From Veillonellaceae bacterium UBA5809 (GTDB taxonomy: Bacteria > Bacillota > Negativicutes > Veillonellales > Dialisteraceae), in assembly GCA_002417965.1 (NCBI GenBank), contig DIDD01000061.1:1-28237 (forward strand): a stretch of DNA of 28,237 bases, written 5' to 3'. The translations under genes and the position numbers were made by a program. This document shows, one piece after another, positions 13,866-22,266 of this stretch (position 1 is its first letter; each line of letters starts with the position of its first letter). Below the pieces are notes generated by a model that was given only the letters and a program-made list of their open reading frames with translations, had not been told where the DNA came from and ran no database searches.

Positions 13866-13940
13866 GAAATCACCTCCTTTTCCGGACATATGTCCCCTGC
13901 TCGCCAGGGGCCAGAAGGCGCTTATTACAATACAATAAGC
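13866..13940 (-). promoter_or_regulatory. Structured 5' leader of rpsF, candidate S6:S18 autoregulatory element
   Basis: Between the predicted start near 13940 and the rpsF GTG the RNA can form CCCCTG-GCGAG-CAGGGG and GGAC-ATAT-GTCC followed by CGG, plus a CTTATT/AATAAG hairpin at its 5' end. S6:S18 leader motifs in many bacteria expose a CCG and are bound by the S6-S18 dimer. The position fits; the fold match is tentative. Confidence 0.4.
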
Positions 13941-13946
13941 TTTATT

Positions 13947-13975
13947 ATTATAACTGATATTTTAAAAAAAAGCAA
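13947..13975 (-). promoter_or_regulatory. Promoter for rpsF-ssb-rpsR
   Basis: TTGCTT (13975-13970) and TATAAT (13952-13947) are 17 bases apart on the minus strand, directly after the tRNA-Thr terminator. Confidence 0.7.
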
Positions 13976-13976
13976 C

Positions 13977-14010
13977 TAAAAAGGACTGAAACCGTCATTC
14001 AGTCCTTTTC
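13977..14010 (-). terminator. Terminator of tRNA-Thr
   Basis: AAAAGGACTGAA pairs with TTCAGTCCTTTTT around TGACGGT. It starts about 9 bases after the tRNA 3' end and ends just before the rpsF promoter. Confidence 0.85.
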
Positions 14011-14018
14011 TGTCTTTT

Positions 14019-14094
<76 letters not shown>

Positions 14095-14107
14095 ATCAAC
14101 ATGAGTA

Positions 14108-14136
14108 ATTATACTGAATGAAACTGATTTTGTCAA
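14108..14136 (-). promoter_or_regulatory. Consensus promoter for tRNA-Thr
   Basis: TTGACA (14136-14131), 17 bases, TATAAT (14113-14108): both hexamers match consensus exactly. It lies immediately after the SDR stop codon at 14138. Confidence 0.9.
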
Positions 14137-14137
14137 A

Positions 14138-14902
14138 TTATCCGTTTTTCTTATATACCATAAACCCTGTTGCCTGCTGATTTGCCATAACAACCACATC
14201 AGCTATCTGTACACGTTTGGGTGCCGACAGAACGTAGAGTATGACATCTGCAATATCTTCCGGATGCAGAGCCTCAATTCCTTCATAAACTGATTCAGCC
14301 CGTTTCCTGTCTCCGTGAAAACGGACTTCACTGAAAGGTGTTTCTACAATTCCCGGCTGAATAGTAGAAACTTTAATATCACTTTGAATCACATCAATAC
14401 GCACACCGTCGCTGAATGTTTTTACAGCAGCCTTTGTCGCACAGTAAACGGCAGCTCCCGCATAGGCATAAAGTCCTGCTGTCGATCCAATATTGATAAT
14501 ATGTCCTGTATTGCGTTTTATCATAAAAGGAAGAAATGCATGTGTCACCAAAAAAAGGCCTCTGATATTCGTATCGATCATCTGCTTTATATCCGGCACC
14601 GATGTTTTGTCATATGATTCCAGTCCCCGGGCCAGCCCGGCATCATTAATCAAAATATCCGGAATCCCCTGTTTTTCAATACACTGATTCACTGCTGCAT
14701 TAATTTGTTCTTCCTCTCTGACATCCATCACAAACATTTCCGAATGAACGGAATATTGGTCTTCCATTTCAACACAAATCTGTTCCAGACGTTCTTTACT
14801 TCTTGCAGCCAGTGCCAGCCTATATCCATTTTCTGCCAGTATCCGGGCTGTTGCCAGTCCTATGCCGCTGGTAGCCCCTGTAATAAACGCCAAACGTGAC
14901 AT
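14138..14902 (-). CDS. Short-chain dehydrogenase/reductase, YdfG-like
   Basis: Classical SDR oxidoreductase of 254 residues, cytoplasmic. The Rossmann signature TGATSGIG is at 8-15 with AARSKER near 32 suggesting NADP preference. NDAGLARG near 86 is the NNAG structural motif with Asn replaced by Asp at the second position. The catalytic Ser is in INIGSTAGLYAYAG near 139, and YCATK at about 155 carries Tyr and Lys. PGIVETPFSEVRF near 186 and the C-terminal HPEDIADVILYVLSAP resemble YdfG-type 3-hydroxy acid/serine dehydrogenases, but the substrate is not certain. AAGGAG lies 9 bases before the ATG. It is divergent from the TPR lipoprotein gene. Confidence 0.85.
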   Translation of the reverse strand: MSRLAFITGATSGIGLATARILAENGYRLALAARSKERLEQICVEMEDQYSVHSEMFVMDVREEEQINAAVNQCIEKQGIPDILINDAGLARGLESYDKTSVPDIKQMIDTNIRGLFLVTHAFLPFMIKRNTGHIINIGSTAGLYAYAGAAVYCATKAAVKTFSDGVRIDVIQSDIKVSTIQPGIVETPFSEVRFHGDRKRAESVYEGIEALHPEDIADVILYVLSAPKRVQIADVVVMANQQATGFMVYKKNG

Positions 14903-14947
14903 CGCCGATCACTCCTTATGAAAAATTACTGCAGACCGATTCCCGGT

Positions 14948-14976
14948 TTGCCTTCTGTCATCTCCTATTTTACAAT
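14948..14976 (+). promoter_or_regulatory. Promoter for the TPR lipoprotein gene
   Basis: TTGCCT (14948-14953) and TACAAT (14971-14976) are 17 bases apart, ending about 20 bases before the TTG start. The short spacing to the ribosome site implies a very short leader. Confidence 0.65.
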
Positions 14977-14996
14977 CATATAAGGAGGTGTTGTCT

Positions 14997-15629
14997 TTGA
15001 ATATAAAATTGGGTATTCCCCTCGTCATTGCAGGTATCCTGTCCGGCTGCGGTTTTTCTGAGGCCCCCGGTCAGCCACCCGCTTCCTCTTCAAAAATGGC
15101 GGTTGCAGTGCAGAACCCGCCGTCTGTCAGCCCTGATTCTGAAGAACTGTGGCAGCAGGCTCTCTCAGCCTATCAGAATTGGGATGAAGAAAAAGCACTT
15201 CAATTATGCAACCGTGCCCTGGCTGCCGACCCCCGCAATTATAAAGCTTTATCCACCAAAGGCATCGTTACCGCATTTCATTCATCTCCCGAAAAGGGCA
15301 TCCAGATGATTCAGCAGGCTTTATCCATCTATCCTGATTATACAGCAGGATTCTATGATATGGCTATGGCCCTGAAACTGTCCGGACAGTACGATGAATC
15401 CATTCAGTGGTTTTTAAAAGTACTGAAAAAAGATCCTGCAAATACCTGGTCTTATTACGGAATAGCCACCATTTATGCTGACAGGGGACAAAAAGAGCCC
15501 GCTCTTGATTATCTTAGGAAAGCCGCGTCCCTGGACCCTGATGCCGTAAAAGCAGCCGCTTCTGAGCAGGCCCACTTCAAACATTTCCGCGGAGATCCGG
15601 ATTTTCAAAAAATTCTTTCAGGCAAGTAA
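14997..15629 (+). CDS. TPR-repeat lipoprotein
   Basis: Predicted exported lipoprotein of 210 residues. The TTG at 14997 is chosen because AAGGAGG ends 8 bases upstream; a GTG at 14988 overlaps the ribosome site. The N-terminus has a hydrophobic signal segment and a lipobox ILSGC with the Cys at residue 17. A Pro/Ser-rich linker follows (to about 50), then about four tetratricopeptide repeats (for example EEKALQLCNRALAADPRNYKAL in two parts, YDESIQWFLKVLKKDPAN and EPALDYLRKAASLDPD). The end FRGDPDFQKILSGK is typical of TPR scaffolds. TPR domains bind other proteins; the partner is unknown. It is convergent with the ABC-F gene, only 12 bases away, with no clear terminator between them. Confidence 0.85.
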   Translation: MNIKLGIPLVIAGILSGCGFSEAPGQPPASSSKMAVAVQNPPSVSPDSEELWQQALSAYQNWDEEKALQLCNRALAADPRNYKALSTKGIVTAFHSSPEKGIQMIQQALSIYPDYTAGFYDMAMALKLSGQYDESIQWFLKVLKKDPANTWSYYGIATIYADRGQKEPALDYLRKAASLDPDAVKAAASEQAHFKHFRGDPDFQKILSGK

Positions 15630-15641
15630 TCCTGACATTTC

Positions 15642-17540
15642 CTACGATTCCGCTGCAGCTTTTTCCCATCTTGCATATAAATGGTCCAGTTCTTTTTTAG
15701 TCTCTTCGTACATACGGGACAATTCTGCAAGCATTTCCGGATTGTCTGGGGACTCTTCATTCATCTTACTTTCATACATTTTCAGTGTAGCCTCCATGCG
15801 GCTGATTTCCATCTCTATTTTATCGCCCGGCAGCGCGTCTTTCTGTATCTTCTCATGCTTTTCCGCAGGCTCCTGCTGATGTATGATTTCTTTTTGCCTC
15901 TCAGACTGTCCCATTTGTGCAGCTTCTCTCTGATCAGCCTCAAACCTTTCCAAATCCCTTTGTTTTTCTCTGAAATAAGTATAGTTGCCCAAAAATTCAT
16001 TGAGTACCCCGCCACTCATTTCCCAGATCACAGTAGCTACCTTATCCAAAAAGTATCTGTCATGAGAAACTATCAGACATGTACCTGAAAAAGAAGCAAG
16101 AGCGTTTTCCATCATTTCCCGCGTGGGAATATCCAGATGATTGGTTGGTTCATCAAGAATCAGAAAATTCGGCTTTTGAAGGAAAAGGCACAACAGGGAA
16201 AGGCGTGCTTTTTCTCCTCCTGATAAAAGTGTCACAGAACGAAATACATCATCTCCCCGAAAAAGAAAACGCCCTAAAATATTTCTGGCTTCTTTTTCTC
16301 CATATCCGAAAGTCTCCGTAATCTGTTCAATGACTGTCAGACGAGGATTCAGCCGTTCCTGCTCCTGGGAATAATATCCCACACGAACCTGATCACCGAT
16401 TCTTATAAATCCTTCATCCGGCTTTTTATCCCCTGTAATTAATTTCAGCAGAGTTGTCTTTCCGGCTCCGTTAGGACCTATCATTCCAACAGTCTGCCCT
16501 CTCCTGATCTGTGCAGAAAGATTTTTAAATATGCAGTGTTCACCATAAGAAGCCGCGGCGTTTTTTATGTCCAGAACTCTTTCTGCAGACTGATCTGTTA
16601 TCTCAAACTGAAAATGAAGTGTGTCTTCCTGGACCGGAGGCGCCATTCTCTGCAGTCTGTTCAGCTGAGACTGTCTCCCGCGGGCCTGCTTTGACTTAAT
16701 CCCCGCTTTATACCGGCGGATATATTCTTCCGTATCAGCAATATGTTCCTGCTGTTTTTTATAGGCTGTTCTCTGGGCACTGTCCTGTTCTTCACGGACC
16801 TGAATAAAATGAGTATAGTTTCCCCTGAATGACCTCATACGTGTCTGTTCCAGAAAAAGAATACCCGTAGAAACCTCATCTAAGAAATACCTGTCGTGGG
16901 ATACCGTAAGCAGGCCACCCCTGTATGATTTTAAGTATTCTTCCAGCCATTCCAGCATTTCCATATCCAGGTGGTTTGTCGGCTCATCCAAAAGCAGAAA
17001 ATCAGGCTGTCTGACCAAAGCAGATGCTAAGTTAATACGCACCTTCTGCCCCCCGGAAAAAGATTGAATGGAGCGGTCCCAATCTGTATCCGAAAATCCC
17101 AGCCCAGACAGTATTTTCCTCGTCATCGCTTCATATTCATAGCCACCCAAAAGAGAAAACCGTTCTTCTGTCTTTCCATATTCTTCCACCAGGGCTTCTG
17201 CATTTCCTTTTTGCTCCGCCATAGCCTGTGTTAATTCGCCCAAATGGCGCTGACAGGACAAAACATCCTCCCACGCTTCTTCCATTTCTCCCCGAAGTGT
17301 GTCATGGTTGTAATTAAAATCTTGTCTCAGATAACCTATGGAAGTGCCCGCACTGCTTTTTACGCTGCCTTTGTCTGCTTCTTCTCTTCCTGTCATACAC
17401 TTCAGCAGAGTACTCTTACCGGCACCGTTGGCTCCTACCAGTCCGATCCTTTCTCCGCTTCTGATTTCAAAAGAAACTTGATCAAACACAGTATTTATCC
17501 CAAAAGACTTTGAAAATCCGCTTACCTTTAAAACTGCCAT
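15642..17540 (-). CDS. ABC-F family ATPase (YdiF/Uup-like)
   Basis: Soluble tandem-ATPase protein of the ABC-F family, which binds the ribosomal E site to regulate translation or protect from antibiotics, and is not a transporter. In 632 residues: first ATPase with Walker A GANGAGKST near 36, signature FSGGQKVRINLASAL and Walker B FLLLDEPTNHLD; the interdomain linker with charged helices at about 240-310; second ATPase with GPNGAGKTT near 357, LLSGGEKARLSLL and FLILDEPTNHLD; and a charged coiled-coil C-terminal domain from about 545. No membrane segments are present. AAGGAG precedes the ATG, 10 bases after the secretin stop, so it is probably the last gene of the envelope operon. Antibiotic-resistance versus housekeeping role cannot be decided from sequence alone. 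Confidence 0.92.
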   Translation of the reverse strand: MAVLKVSGFSKSFGINTVFDQVSFEIRSGERIGLVGANGAGKSTLLKCMTGREEADKGSVKSSAGTSIGYLRQDFNYNHDTLRGEMEEAWEDVLSCQRHLGELTQAMAEQKGNAEALVEEYGKTEERFSLLGGYEYEAMTRKILSGLGFSDTDWDRSIQSFSGGQKVRINLASALVRQPDFLLLDEPTNHLDMEMLEWLEEYLKSYRGGLLTVSHDRYFLDEVSTGILFLEQTRMRSFRGNYTHFIQVREEQDSAQRTAYKKQQEHIADTEEYIRRYKAGIKSKQARGRQSQLNRLQRMAPPVQEDTLHFQFEITDQSAERVLDIKNAAASYGEHCIFKNLSAQIRRGQTVGMIGPNGAGKTTLLKLITGDKKPDEGFIRIGDQVRVGYYSQEQERLNPRLTVIEQITETFGYGEKEARNILGRFLFRGDDVFRSVTLLSGGEKARLSLLCLFLQKPNFLILDEPTNHLDIPTREMMENALASFSGTCLIVSHDRYFLDKVATVIWEMSGGVLNEFLGNYTYFREKQRDLERFEADQREAAQMGQSERQKEIIHQQEPAEKHEKIQKDALPGDKIEMEISRMEATLKMYESKMNEESPDNPEMLAELSRMYEETKKELDHLYARWEKAAAES

Positions 17541-17549
17541 ACTGTCTCC

Positions 17550-18824
17550 TTATTCAACGATATCCGCTTTAATCCGTATAATGACATCGGACTCCTCTTC
17601 CGTATGCTGACGGCTCTGAAATAATTTCCCAAGCAGGGGAATATCCCCCAGAAAGGGCACTTTATGAAGAGAATCACTGCTTTCCCGGTCAATCAGCCCA
17701 CCTATCGTCAATACATCACCTGAATAGATTCTAACTTTTGTTCCTGCCTGACGCGTCATAATGCGGTATGCTTTCATTTCCGGCACCAGATAAGGTGTTG
17801 ATACCTCGGCATGAATATCTGCTGTAATCTCATTTTCTGCACTGATTCGCGGCAGACATGTTAGCCGTATGCCTGCTTCTTTATATTCCACCGCGGTGGT
17901 CTTATTCCCGCCTTCTATATGATCCACCAGAACTGGGATACGGCTTCCAATCAAAATATCCGCTTTTCTTCCATTTAGTGTCATAATATGAGGTCTGGCC
18001 AGCACTCTCGCTTTTCCCTGGGTAATCAATGCATTTAAACGGGCCTGGAAAAGAAATGAATAGGGATGCCCGGAAACTGACCGGCCAAACTGCAGGCTTC
18101 CATACCCTTCAGGTAAAGAAACATCCCATCCCTGCCTGGCTGTTCTTTTCATCCGTGCATTGCCCTGACTGTCATATTGCACTTCCCCGGCGGAATCTGT
18201 CACATATTCCACGCTGTCGCTGTCATTCCGGCTGTAAGTGGCAGCGCCTGTAAGACTTTTGAAGTCCCAGTCGATTCCCAATTCTTTCATGGCACTTCTG
18301 TTGACCGAAATCACTTCTGCTTCTATTTTAACCTGTTTTTCCGGGCGGTCCAGCTGTCTCACCAATTTTTCTGCGTTCATAAGTTCCATAACTGTGCCCT
18401 GCAGAATCAGCGTATTGGATGCCCCATCGAAAGAAATGCGCCGGGCATCCATAAGTGACTTCAATTCTGAGGCCACTTCTTCCGCCTCTGCATAAGACAG
18501 CCTGTAGGACTGTATTGTTCCGGACTTTCCGTTTTCCCCTCCATGCACAATCAGCGTATTTCCGCTGCGGCTGACCGATAAGCCGCAGGATGCCGCAACC
18601 ATACTGAATGCCTCTTCTACGGAAACGCCCTCCAGATCTGCTGTCACAGTCCCCTCTATTTTTCCCGGCAGCACTATATTAATATGATTTAAATCCGCCA
18701 GTCCTCCCAGTACTTCTTCCACAGGTGCATTTTTTACATGAAGTGTAACATGATCGGCCTGAGCATTTCCCTGTCCAGCCCAAATTCCAAGAAAAAGCAC
18801 CGCCCACAGAATTTTTGATCTCAT
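17550..18824 (-). CDS. Secretin (PilQ/GspD family outer-membrane channel)
   Basis: Exported protein of 424 residues that would form a multimeric outer-membrane gate for type IV pili or type II secretion. An N-terminal signal peptide ends near GQGNA (about 21). A secretin N-terminal STN-like segment follows (VTLHVKNAPVEEVLGGLADL near 26), then an N1-type KH-fold domain (SYRLSYAEAEEVASELKSL, LILQGT), then the secretin domain with IEAEVISVNRSAMKELGIDW, LITQGKARVLARPHIMTLNG and the closing VPFLGDIPLLGKLFQS near 390. It is shorter than PilQ proteins of about 700 residues because it has few N-terminal domains. ATGA overlap with the PilP-like gene upstream supports a functional pair. No pilin, ATPase or platform genes are in the window. 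Confidence 0.88.
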   Translation of the reverse strand: MRSKILWAVLFLGIWAGQGNAQADHVTLHVKNAPVEEVLGGLADLNHINIVLPGKIEGTVTADLEGVSVEEAFSMVAASCGLSVSRSGNTLIVHGGENGKSGTIQSYRLSYAEAEEVASELKSLMDARRISFDGASNTLILQGTVMELMNAEKLVRQLDRPEKQVKIEAEVISVNRSAMKELGIDWDFKSLTGAATYSRNDSDSVEYVTDSAGEVQYDSQGNARMKRTARQGWDVSLPEGYGSLQFGRSVSGHPYSFLFQARLNALITQGKARVLARPHIMTLNGRKADILIGSRIPVLVDHIEGGNKTTAVEYKEAGIRLTCLPRISAENEITADIHAEVSTPYLVPEMKAYRIMTRQAGTKVRIYSGDVLTIGGLIDRESSDSLHKVPFLGDIPLLGKLFQSRQHTEEESDVIIRIKADIVE

Positions 18825-19387
18825 GAATTCTCCTCTATAAACAGCCGGATTGTTTCCCCATTTCCCGACAGCACCGCCGACTGCTCTTCAATATTTTCCA
18901 CATACCACTCTTTCCATGTATTATTCCTGCTGAGATAAGACGTTTCCCCATTCTCTTTTAACAGGATTCTCCGGTCTGAACCTTTTGAAATAATCCCCAA
19001 AAGAACCGGTTTTGATTCCTGTTTATGATTTTTTTCAAAAGGAATAGGCATCAGATCAGATCCCGAAGAAGACCCCAAAGGCGGAACATATCGATCCGGA
19101 GCACTTTTATGGGAAAACTGGACTGGCTCTGTCATAAAAAAAGGATCTGTCATGGGATGATTTCTGACATAACGGCTGCTGTCATAGCGGAGGATGGCCA
19201 TGTCGTTTCCCTGCGATTCAAAGGAACGGTTTCTCTCACCGCGGATCTCTTCAGACTGGTTAATCTCCTCAGGAAACAGAACATCCGCAGTGCCCCCCCG
19301 GAAAAACCCCCATAAAAAAAGGAGCCCGGCCACCGCTGCAGCCGCCATTAAAATTGTCAGCCTGGTTATGTCCGGTCTCTTCATCAT
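18821..19387 (-). CDS. PilP/GspC-like inner-membrane partner of the secretin
   Basis: The 188-residue product has one hydrophobic segment near the N-terminus (about residues 10-29), a long polar Ser/Pro/Glu linker, and a compact beta-rich C-terminal domain beginning VLLGIISKGSDRRILLKENG and ending ENIEEQSAVLSGNGETIRLF. This layout and the repeating short beta strands resemble the HR/PilP domain that connects the inner-membrane assembly to a secretin. Family assignment is by architecture and by gene order, since the secretin gene overlaps its stop codon (ATGA). Its ATG uses the last base of the pgi stop, so it is coupled to pgi. The weak sequence similarity leaves room for another role. Confidence 0.65.
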   Translation of the reverse strand: MMKRPDITRLTILMAAAAVAGLLFLWGFFRGGTADVLFPEEINQSEEIRGERNRSFESQGNDMAILRYDSSRYVRNHPMTDPFFMTEPVQFSHKSAPDRYVPPLGSSSGSDLMPIPFEKNHKQESKPVLLGIISKGSDRRILLKENGETSYLSRNNTWKEWYVENIEEQSAVLSGNGETIRLFIEENS

Positions 19388-20805
19388 TATGAATTCTCCA
19401 CATGACCTGTACGGAGATACCCCTTCAGAATTTTTTTATAGGTTTCCACCCCCGGCTGGTCATAGGCATCTACCAGTGAAAGCTCTCCCTCATAAGCAAT
19501 ACACAGGCAGAAGAAATACATGATACCGCCTAAATGAAATGCATCTGCATTTTTCATGGCAAGGCAACAGCTCATACGGCCTTCCGAAGCAAGGGCCTCT
19601 GCATTGGCCTGCTGGGCATGATTCAGTATGTCACTCATAGGCAGGGCGCTGCTGCCCCGTTCTCCTCCGCAGGATACGCAGAAATCAGACCGCCTCTCCC
19701 TGACTGTAACAAACTGAATCAACTTGTTTTTCGGACCTTCCTGATGTTCCTGTGTCAATGAATGCATATCAGTGCTTCCCAGCGCACTGACCGGTGTTCT
19801 TCCATAATGGACTATTTCCCCTCTGCGGTTTCGTTTTTTGCCCAGAGATTCTCCTAAAAGCTGTGCATACCATTGTCCTAATGAGCGCATAGAGTCACCA
19901 TAAGGCATGATCACTTCTGTAGCAATATGATATTTTTCAGAGGCGGCATAGCGAAAAACAGCGGCTGCCAGTGCAGGATTCTCCTCCACAGATGTTTTTT
20001 TACATGCCTTATCAATAAAACGTGCACCCGCCAGAAAATCTGCTATATCCAAGCCGATGATCGCTCCAAATACCAGTCCCACCTGAGAAAAAACGCTGAA
20101 TCGCCCTCCTATCCCTTCCGGAACGGTAAAAAAAATCCAGTCTTTTTTCAGTGCCAGGTCATGCAGATATCCCTTATTGGGATCAGTCACTGCCGCATAT
20201 TCTACATGGACATTCATATCCTGGAGCTGTGCTGAAAGCACCTCTAAAGCACTCATAGGTTCTATAGTCGTCCCGGATTTGGATATAACAAGAATGAGAA
20301 TGCGAAGTCTGTTTTTATGAACTGCACTGCACCGCCTGATATGGCATAATAAAGCCTCCAGGCCTTCGGGATCCTCATTTTCTCCTGCAAAAAAGACCTG
20401 CGGCCGTCCCCTTCTTTCCTCTTTGTCCATCAAATTCCAAAAAGGGCCGCATACCATATCAAATAGAACCTGATTCCCCAAATAGGACCCGCCTATGCCA
20501 ATGGATACGGCAATATCAAAATCTCCCCGCCCGCATCTTTCTTTCAATATGTGAAGCCGCTTCTTTTCATGAGACGGGAAAAGGCCGTCTTCTTTCTCAA
20601 TATAAGGAAGGCGTGAAAAATAAATTGGCTGATCCTTTTTTTCATCAGATTCCCGGAATCCGTATTCTCTCATATAATTGACTGATTGGACAGCCCGGTG
20701 GATTCTGTTCCCGTATGAAATGAGATCTTCCCGCCGTACTCCAAAGCTTTGATTAAAAAGAAAAGAATAATCCATAAAAAAATCATTTTTAAGCTGAAAT
20801 TTCAT
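19387..20805 (-). CDS. pgi: Glucose-6-phosphate isomerase
   Basis: Cytoplasmic glycolytic enzyme that interconverts glucose-6-phosphate and fructose-6-phosphate. The 472-residue product has two SIS domains with SIGIGGSYLGNQ near 101, ISKSGTTIEPMSA near 174 (phosphate-binding SKSGTT), GIGGRFSVFSQVGL near 232, QLLGESLGKK near 316 containing the catalytic Glu, and the GSTDMHSLTQ block near 343. QPGVETYKK near the C-terminus has the catalytic Lys. Length matches the shorter bacterial form (about 450). AAGGGG lies before the ATG. It lies between envelope genes on both sides and overlaps the PilP-like gene by one base, an unusual position for a glycolytic gene. Confidence 0.95.
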   Translation of the reverse strand: MKFQLKNDFFMDYSFLFNQSFGVRREDLISYGNRIHRAVQSVNYMREYGFRESDEKKDQPIYFSRLPYIEKEDGLFPSHEKKRLHILKERCGRGDFDIAVSIGIGGSYLGNQVLFDMVCGPFWNLMDKEERRGRPQVFFAGENEDPEGLEALLCHIRRCSAVHKNRLRILILVISKSGTTIEPMSALEVLSAQLQDMNVHVEYAAVTDPNKGYLHDLALKKDWIFFTVPEGIGGRFSVFSQVGLVFGAIIGLDIADFLAGARFIDKACKKTSVEENPALAAAVFRYAASEKYHIATEVIMPYGDSMRSLGQWYAQLLGESLGKKRNRRGEIVHYGRTPVSALGSTDMHSLTQEHQEGPKNKLIQFVTVRERRSDFCVSCGGERGSSALPMSDILNHAQQANAEALASEGRMSCCLAMKNADAFHLGGIMYFFCLCIAYEGELSLVDAYDQPGVETYKKILKGYLRTGHVENS

Positions 20806-20838
20806 AGTTCCCCTTTAATTCTATTCCTTAATAAACAC

Positions 20839-22266
20839 TTAAAATCTAAAGTCCTTCGGCTGTATATAAATGCGTGTTTCCCGGTCTTTTTCACGGTACA
20901 TAATCCATCCGGTAAAAGAATGCATGTCCCTGTAATAGGTATAATCCACATGCTTCAGATTGCCGTCAGCTGTGTCATAAGAATACTGGACTCCTACAGC
21001 ATCAAGACGTGTAAGCTGTACTTTAAATCCTACATTAAGAGGCTTTTCCATATCATAGGTATCAAAAGCATAAGGGGTCTCCCCATGCAGATGATTCGAT
21101 GTGAAAGATGTCCAGGCTGACCAACGGGATCCAAACTTCCCGTCTATACCCATAGAATAATAAAAATTAGACCGGGACAGTGAATGATATTGATAATAGT
21201 CTTTTCTATAACCTGTCCTCCAGTGGAAAGAAATATTCTTGGTCAAAGCTGCAGACGGCCCTGTCAGGAAAGCTCCCCACATTGCATGATTTCCGTGAAC
21301 AGATCCCTCATACCATTTCCCTGCGCCTGCTTCTGTCCCCAGGTACATACTTCCTAATCCGAGACTGATAGGCCGGGACCGGAAAGAAATATCCGGTTTT
21401 TTCTCGATCCACACATGATTATCATTAACGGTACTTTCTTCCTTTACGTACTGCAGCTTCCAGCTCCCCCATGAAGGTGTCCAGGAAAATCCCACGGCCG
21501 GTTTTAACCCTTTTTGTGTATACCATGCAAGGTGAGCGAAAAAGGAGAGATCGTTGCTTCCGCCGATGGGAAGCTGGATACTGCTTTTGAGTCCAAAACC
21601 ATTTTTGCTGTCATAATCAGGCCGGGGAATGAAAGACCACATATTCACATGACTTTCATCCTGGCGGAGAGATCCGCTGAACTGCTTCAATGTAAGAAGT
21701 CTGAAGTTTTTGATGTACAAGCTGGCCTCATGCGCCACATAGCGGTCATTAGGGTATATATCAATTGTCCTGGCTTCCATCCTGTAATCTGGGACCTTGG
21801 CTACTGCATGCTCTGTCGTAATATATGCCCTTGAAGCTACTGCTTTATTTTCCGTTCTGTTAAAAACGGCCTTCTCAGCCTGCATATAGTAGGTTCCATA
21901 AAAGCCCTTCATCTCGTTAAGATGACTGATATTCGACATCCCGTTATAAGAAGCACTGCCAGCTGTCATATTCATTTCTGGCGCTGTCCAGCGGACTTCT
22001 CCCGGAATTATGTACTGCTTATCATGTACATTTCCATACAGATACTCAGTCTGATACCGGTCCTGCAGATGAAAAATATCCACCTTTCCCCTTGCCTGAA
22101 CATCACCGGACTGTGTCTGATAGGACATTTGGTCTGCTTCAAGCCGGATCGGCGCTTCCGGTGATATATCGGAAACACTGGAAGCAGCCTCCGCCCCCAA
22201 AGGCAAGAACAATATAAAAAGGCCCGCGGCTGCCCTGCATGCAGCTTGTCTATGAAAATTATTCAT
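20839..22266 (-). CDS. LptD-like (OstA family) outer-membrane protein
   Basis: Exported protein of 475 residues with a signal peptide ending near PLGAEA (about 27). The N-terminus resembles the OstA/LptA beta-jellyroll: EAPIRLEADQMSYQTQSGDV and VQARGKVDIF, followed by more short strands to about 190. The C-terminal half is rich in aromatic and alternating strands (YYQYHSLSRSNFYYSMGID, VGVQYSYDTADGN, FTGWIMYREKDRETRIYIQP) as in an outer-membrane barrel. LptD inserts lipopolysaccharide into the outer membrane. At 475 residues this is shorter than E. coli LptD (784), so a reduced barrel or an LptD-related protein is likely. The start overlaps the upstream gene by 8 bases. Its presence is a main reason to infer an outer membrane. 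Confidence 0.7.
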   Translation of the reverse strand: MNNFHRQAACRAAAGLFILFLPLGAEAASSVSDISPEAPIRLEADQMSYQTQSGDVQARGKVDIFHLQDRYQTEYLYGNVHDKQYIIPGEVRWTAPEMNMTAGSASYNGMSNISHLNEMKGFYGTYYMQAEKAVFNRTENKAVASRAYITTEHAVAKVPDYRMEARTIDIYPNDRYVAHEASLYIKNFRLLTLKQFSGSLRQDESHVNMWSFIPRPDYDSKNGFGLKSSIQLPIGGSNDLSFFAHLAWYTQKGLKPAVGFSWTPSWGSWKLQYVKEESTVNDNHVWIEKKPDISFRSRPISLGLGSMYLGTEAGAGKWYEGSVHGNHAMWGAFLTGPSAALTKNISFHWRTGYRKDYYQYHSLSRSNFYYSMGIDGKFGSRWSAWTSFTSNHLHGETPYAFDTYDMEKPLNVGFKVQLTRLDAVGVQYSYDTADGNLKHVDYTYYRDMHSFTGWIMYREKDRETRIYIQPKDFRF

